The notes below the pieces were generated by a model that saw nothing but the letters and a program-made list of their open reading frames with translations, searched no databases and was not told where the DNA came from. Both the position numbers and the translations under genes were made by a program. Below are positions 61,113 to 64,000 of a DNA stretch of 64,000 nucleotides, in pieces; within the stretch, counting starts at the first letter, position 1, and each line of letters opens with the position of its first letter. Source of the stretch: Butyrivibrio sp. (GTDB taxonomy: Bacteria; Bacillota; Clostridia; Lachnospirales; Lachnospiraceae); contig JAFXTN010000020.1 of the NCBI GenBank assembly GCA_017535785.1, positions 1 to 64,000 of the forward strand, read 5' to 3'.

Positions 61113-61141
61113 TAGTCAACAAAGTGCCGTGCGGATATACT
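61113..61141 (+). promoter_or_regulatory. Putative promoter of msmX
   Basis: TAGTCA (61113-61118) and TATACT (61136-61141) with a 17-base spacer lie about 40 bases before the msmX start, in a roughly 200-base A+T-rich gap that holds no gene. Confidence 0.5.
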
Positions 61142-61183
61142 TTATTCTAGTATTAAAGATATACACAGGAGGAATTTAAAAGT

Positions 61184-62293
61184 ATGGCTAGTTTATCACT
61201 TGAGCACATTGATAAAATTTATCCTAACGGTTTCCACGCTGTTAAGGATTTCAACCTTGAGATCCAGGATAAAGAATTCATTATTTTCGTTGGACCTTCA
61301 GGATGTGGAAAGTCAACAACACTTCGTATGATCGCAGGACTTGAGGATATCTCTTCAGGAACACTTAAGATCGGCGACAGAGTTGTTAACGATGTAGAGC
61401 CTAAGGACAGAGATATCGCGATGGTATTCCAGAACTACGCTCTTTATCCCCACATGACTGTATATGATAACATGGCATTCGGTCTTAAGCTCAGAAAGGT
61501 TCCTAAGCAGGACATCGACAAGATGGTTAGAGAAGCTGCTAAGATCCTTGACCTTGAGAAACTTCTTGATCGTAGACCTAAGGCTCTTTCAGGTGGACAG
61601 AGACAGCGTGTTGCTATGGGACGTGCTATCGTTCGTAATCCTAAGGTATTCCTTATGGACGAGCCTCTTTCAAACCTTGATGCTAAGCTTCGTGTACAGA
61701 TGAGAACAGAGATCGCTAAGCTTCACCAGAGACTTGGCACAACAATCATCTACGTTACACACGACCAGACAGAGGCTATGACTCTTGGTACAAGAATCGT
61801 AGTTATGAAGGACGGTGTTGTTCAGCAGGTTGACACACCTCAGAACCTCTATGACAAGCCTTGCAACCTCTTCGTTGCTGGATTCATGGGATCACCTCAG
61901 ATGAACTTCCTTGATGCTGAAGTTGTAGTTGACGGCGACAAGGCAAGCCTCAGCATTGCAGGTCAGAACATCGAGCTTCCTCCTGCAAAGGCTAAGAAGG
62001 TTATCGATGGCGGTTATGCAGGAAAGACTGTTACATTCGGTATCCGTCCTGAGGACGTTGATGATTCAGAGATGGTTGTTAGCACATCTAAGGCTGTATT
62101 TGAGTCAACAATCAACGTATACGAGCTTCTTGGTGCAGAAGTTTATCTGTACTTTGATCTTGCTCAGTTCCCTATCACTGCAAGAGTTGATTCTCGTACA
62201 ACAGCAAGACCCGGTGATAAGGTTAAGTTTGCTTTCGATGTTGAGAAGATCCACATCTTCGACAAAGAGACAGAGCAGACAATCACAAACTGA
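61184..62293 (+). CDS. msmX: Orphan sugar ABC transporter ATPase (MsmX/UgpC type)
   Basis: The 369-residue protein has Walker A GPSGCGKSTT, Q loop FQNYALYPHM, signature LSGGQRQRVAMGRAI, Walker B VFLMDEPLSNLDAKL and the switch His in VTHDQTEAMTLG. A C-terminal regulatory OB domain is present (FGIRPEDVDDSE). No permease or binding protein is adjacent. By family knowledge one MsmX-type ATPase serves many sugar importers in the cell. AGGAGG precedes the ATG. Codon use is very biased to frequent codons, in line with high expression. A strong terminator ends the unit. Confidence 0.92.
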   Translation: MASLSLEHIDKIYPNGFHAVKDFNLEIQDKEFIIFVGPSGCGKSTTLRMIAGLEDISSGTLKIGDRVVNDVEPKDRDIAMVFQNYALYPHMTVYDNMAFGLKLRKVPKQDIDKMVREAAKILDLEKLLDRRPKALSGGQRQRVAMGRAIVRNPKVFLMDEPLSNLDAKLRVQMRTEIAKLHQRLGTTIIYVTHDQTEAMTLGTRIVVMKDGVVQQVDTPQNLYDKPCNLFVAGFMGSPQMNFLDAEVVVDGDKASLSIAGQNIELPPAKAKKVIDGGYAGKTVTFGIRPEDVDDSEMVVSTSKAVFESTINVYELLGAEVYLYFDLAQFPITARVDSRTTARPGDKVKFAFDVEKIHIFDKETEQTITN

Positions 62294-62309
62294 TAATTGC
62301 TTATTCAAG

Positions 62310-62337
62310 GAGCCGCGCAGATGCGCGGCTCTTTTTT
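62310..62337 (+). terminator. Terminator after msmX
   Basis: A 9-bp perfect stem (GAGCCGCGC/GCGCGGCTC) with a 4-base loop is followed by six T. Confidence 0.93.
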
Positions 62338-62422
62338 CATCACAATACAGGGTAATGCCTGTGCGGAAATATGTGCTATACTAAAAATGCATATAGTTTT
62401 TCTGTTAGGAAGGAGCAGACGG

Positions 62423-63511
62423 ATGATATCATCTCAGATCATTAAAGGGAGTATAGAAGAATTAAGCGGAATCACAAAAGTTGATCTTTGTGTTCTTGAT
62501 CTTGCGGGTTCACTTGTAGCATCAACAGGTGATAAAGAGTTTTTGGATGCATCCATAATCACGAGCTTTGCCAATTCTCCCGTAGATTCGCAGGTAATCG
62601 GAGATATCCATCTTTTTAAGATCCTTGATGACGGGGATCCACTTTATATCCTTCTTGCAATAGGCGACAGCGAGCATGCGTATATGGTTGGAAAGATTGC
62701 GGTAAGCCAGCTTCAGGCACTTGTGCTGGCATATAAAGAGAGATATGACAGAAACAATTTCTTTCAGAATCTCCTTCTCGACAACATGCTCCTTATAGAT
62801 GTCTACAACAAAGCCAAAAAGCTCAAGATAGAAGTGTCCGTTCCGAGAGTAATTATCCTCGTGGAAGCAAAGCGCGTACAGGACAGCAATATGCAGGAGC
62901 TTCTTTCGAGCATGTATGCACCTCATTCGGGCGATTACGTTACGGCAGTTGATGAGAACAGCGTTATCCTTGTAAAGTCACTTGAAGAAGGACAGGACTA
63001 TGACGCTGTAAATGAAGTGGCTACAACCATCGTGGACATGATGAATACCGAAGCGATGTTGAATGTTAGGGTTTCTTACGGAACGATCGTAAAGGAGATA
63101 AGAGACCTCAGTAAGTCATATAAAGAGGCCAAGATGGCACTCGAAGTCGGTAAGATATTCTATGCAGAAAACAGAGTGAATGCATATAACACACTCGGAA
63201 TAGGAAGACTTATCTATCAGCTTCCCGAGAGTCTTTGCAAGATCTTTATCGATGAGATCTTTGGCGACAAGAATATATATGACGATCTCGATGATGAGAC
63301 GCTCAATACTATAAACAGATTCTTTGAAAATAACCTGAATGTTTCCGAAACGTCGAGACAGCTCTTTGTACACAGAAATACTCTTGTTTACAGGATTGAG
63401 AAACTGGAAAAGAGTTCGGGACTCGATGTGAGAAAGTTTGATGATGCGCTTACATTCAAGATCGCGCTCATGGTTCTTGGATATATGAAGTATCTGGAAA
63501 ACAGACGCTAA
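62423..63511 (+). CDS. CdaR/PucR-type transcriptional regulator
   Basis: The start at 62423 is chosen for the AGGAAGGAG site; the frame is open further left across the promoter (TATACT at 62377). The 362-residue protein has an N-terminal sugar-diacid-type ligand domain (MISSQIIKGSIEELSGITKVDLCVLDLAGSLVAS in outline). A GGDEF-like middle domain and a C-terminal PucR helix-turn-helix (NLNVSETSRQLFVHRNTLVYRIEKLEK) follow. CdaR proteins regulate sugar acid or carbon use. Adjacent msmX suggests, but does not prove, a link to sugar transport. Confidence 0.88.
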   Translation: MISSQIIKGSIEELSGITKVDLCVLDLAGSLVASTGDKEFLDASIITSFANSPVDSQVIGDIHLFKILDDGDPLYILLAIGDSEHAYMVGKIAVSQLQALVLAYKERYDRNNFFQNLLLDNMLLIDVYNKAKKLKIEVSVPRVIILVEAKRVQDSNMQELLSSMYAPHSGDYVTAVDENSVILVKSLEEGQDYDAVNEVATTIVDMMNTEAMLNVRVSYGTIVKEIRDLSKSYKEAKMALEVGKIFYAENRVNAYNTLGIGRLIYQLPESLCKIFIDEIFGDKNIYDDLDDETLNTINRFFENNLNVSETSRQLFVHRNTLVYRIEKLEKSSGLDVRKFDDALTFKIALMVLGYMKYLENRR

Positions 63512-63518
63512 AAAATAA

Positions 63519-63694
63519 GCGATTCTGTGAGGGATACATGCACGTTGACTCCGGCATGACCAGGCACCCTTACAACACATGAAAGGTTCTACTTAGTGCT
63601 GCTTCGTTCCCGACCTGACACGGTTCGTAGATTTTCATTGCATAAGACCCGATCTTGCACAAAGGACTGCTACATGCACCCTTCACAAAACCGC
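63519..63694 (-). ncRNA. ffs: Signal recognition particle RNA
   Basis: On the minus strand the conserved SRP helix 8 is clear: CGTGTCAGGTCGGGAAC then GAAGCAGCACTAAG, with a GGAA loop closed by a compensatory G-C pair and flanked by TCTAC/GTAGA. The ends GCGGTTTTGTGAAGGG and CCCTCACAGAATCGC pair to close the molecule, and TTATTTTTT follows. Ends are set from this pairing and from the promoter. With protein Ffh it targets membrane proteins. The length of about 176 bases lies between the small and large bacterial types. Confidence 0.9.
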
Positions 63695-63700
63695 TTTTTT

Positions 63701-63729
63701 ACTATACTTTTTTTTGAATAGAATGTCAA
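63701..63729 (-). promoter_or_regulatory. Strong promoter of the SRP RNA
   Basis: On the minus strand a perfect -35 TTGACA (63729-63724) and -10 TATAGT (63706-63701) have a 17-base spacer. Transcription would start six to eight bases later, at the 5' end predicted from RNA folding. Confidence 0.87.
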
Positions 63730-63751
63730 TTATAACTAACGGAAAGCATAC

Positions 63752-64000
63752 TTACTTCTGCTCAAGAAGATCAGCCAGAGTGAAGCTGTCTACATATTGG
63801 TTGATAGCATCATCAAGACCTTTCCAGAATTCTATGGTGTGGCATGAAGCCGAAAGAGGGCAATTTAAACCGTCTTCACCGGCAGAGCATGAGACCGGAT
63901 TGAGCGTTCCTTCCATGACTCTTAATATCTCGCCTACATTGTATTCAGAAGGAGCTTTGGCAAGGCGATGGCCGCCGCTTCCTCCGCGCATGCTTTTCAG
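63752..64000 (-). CDS. Rrf2/IscR-type regulator (5' part beyond window)
   Basis: The frame is open to the right edge. The visible C-terminal part of about 83 residues has the Rrf2 ending: RGGSGGHRLAKAPSEYNVGEILRVMEG, then three Cys in VSCSAGEDGLNCPLSASC (spacing C-x8-C-x5-C) as in iron-sulfur-binding members, and a final dimerisation helix. By family knowledge the cluster senses iron-sulfur, redox or nitric-oxide status. In many Firmicutes such a gene precedes iscS/nifS; here that would lie on its 3' side, where only the SRP RNA is seen. Confidence 0.88.
   Translation of the reverse strand: MKSMRGGSGGHRLAKAPSEYNVGEILRVMEGTLNPVSCSAGEDGLNCPLSASCHTIEFWKGLDDAINQYVDSFTLADLLEQK

Noticed and set aside
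61000-61183. Riboswitch or small RNA before msmX
   Set aside because: The gap is A+T-rich with no stable nested helices that I can see; only a weak promoter is supported.

Overview
The window looks like chromosome of an anaerobic, fibre-degrading Firmicute of the Lachnospiraceae (Butyrivibrio-like). This rests on secreted proteins built from CBM6-like and CBM2-like carbohydrate-binding modules, Gram-positive-style strong Shine-Dalgarno sites, a tetrahydrofolate riboswitch in front of folT-folC, a split transketolase, MutS2, YhaM and an orphan MsmX-type ATPase. The assignment is inference; no rRNA lies in the window and no search was run.

Layout. 1-4.9 kb: the 3' end of a large modular CBM protein with near-identical 408-bp repeats, then two duplicated secreted CBM-only proteins. 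4.9-13.9 kb: housekeeping genes: yhaM and a degenerate HtrA-like protein (minus strand), then mutS2, a two-component system, trmL and an rlmD-type RNA methyltransferase. 14-15.3 kb: a small membrane protein/XRE pair with operator-like dyads around its promoter, a GNAT enzyme, and a hybrid remnant ending in a second copy of the rlmD C-terminus. 15.6-24 kb: accessory island with a self-inhibited Fic protein, a run of zinc-ribbon/membrane/lipoprotein genes, and an A+T-rich graveyard of orphan toxin tails and immunity-like genes, including a frameshifted kptA, mosaic duplicates and out-of-frame junctions.

24.5-39.2 kb is the most unusual block: a GntR regulator, a complete ABC importer (lipoprotein, fused permease, ATPase), a cytoplasmic-looking protein with discoidin, CBM6-like and PHP metal-hydrolase domains, a DUF3592-like membrane protein, and a 2271-residue surface protein carrying a second copy of the same PHP module. 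I propose that this locus captures, cleaves and imports a phosphorylated or otherwise esterified glycan, with one PHP enzyme outside the cell and one inside.

39-50.7 kb: a YibE/F protein; folC and folT on the minus strand behind a THF riboswitch; an XRE membrane regulator; a DUF4342-like protein with a two-component system; an AmmeMemoRadiSam pair in which the Memo and AMMECR1 parts are fused; a PTS-IIC-like permease; a membrane-tethered Mrr-type nuclease overlapping an OGG-type glycosylase. 50.7-55.6 kb: a pentose operon (FGGY kinase, araD, split transketolase, rpe). 55.7-64 kb: map, metG, a lipase-like hydrolase, a GNAT enzyme, a YesL-like protein, msmX, a CdaR-type regulator, the SRP RNA and the 3' part of an Rrf2/IscR-type regulator cut by the window edge.
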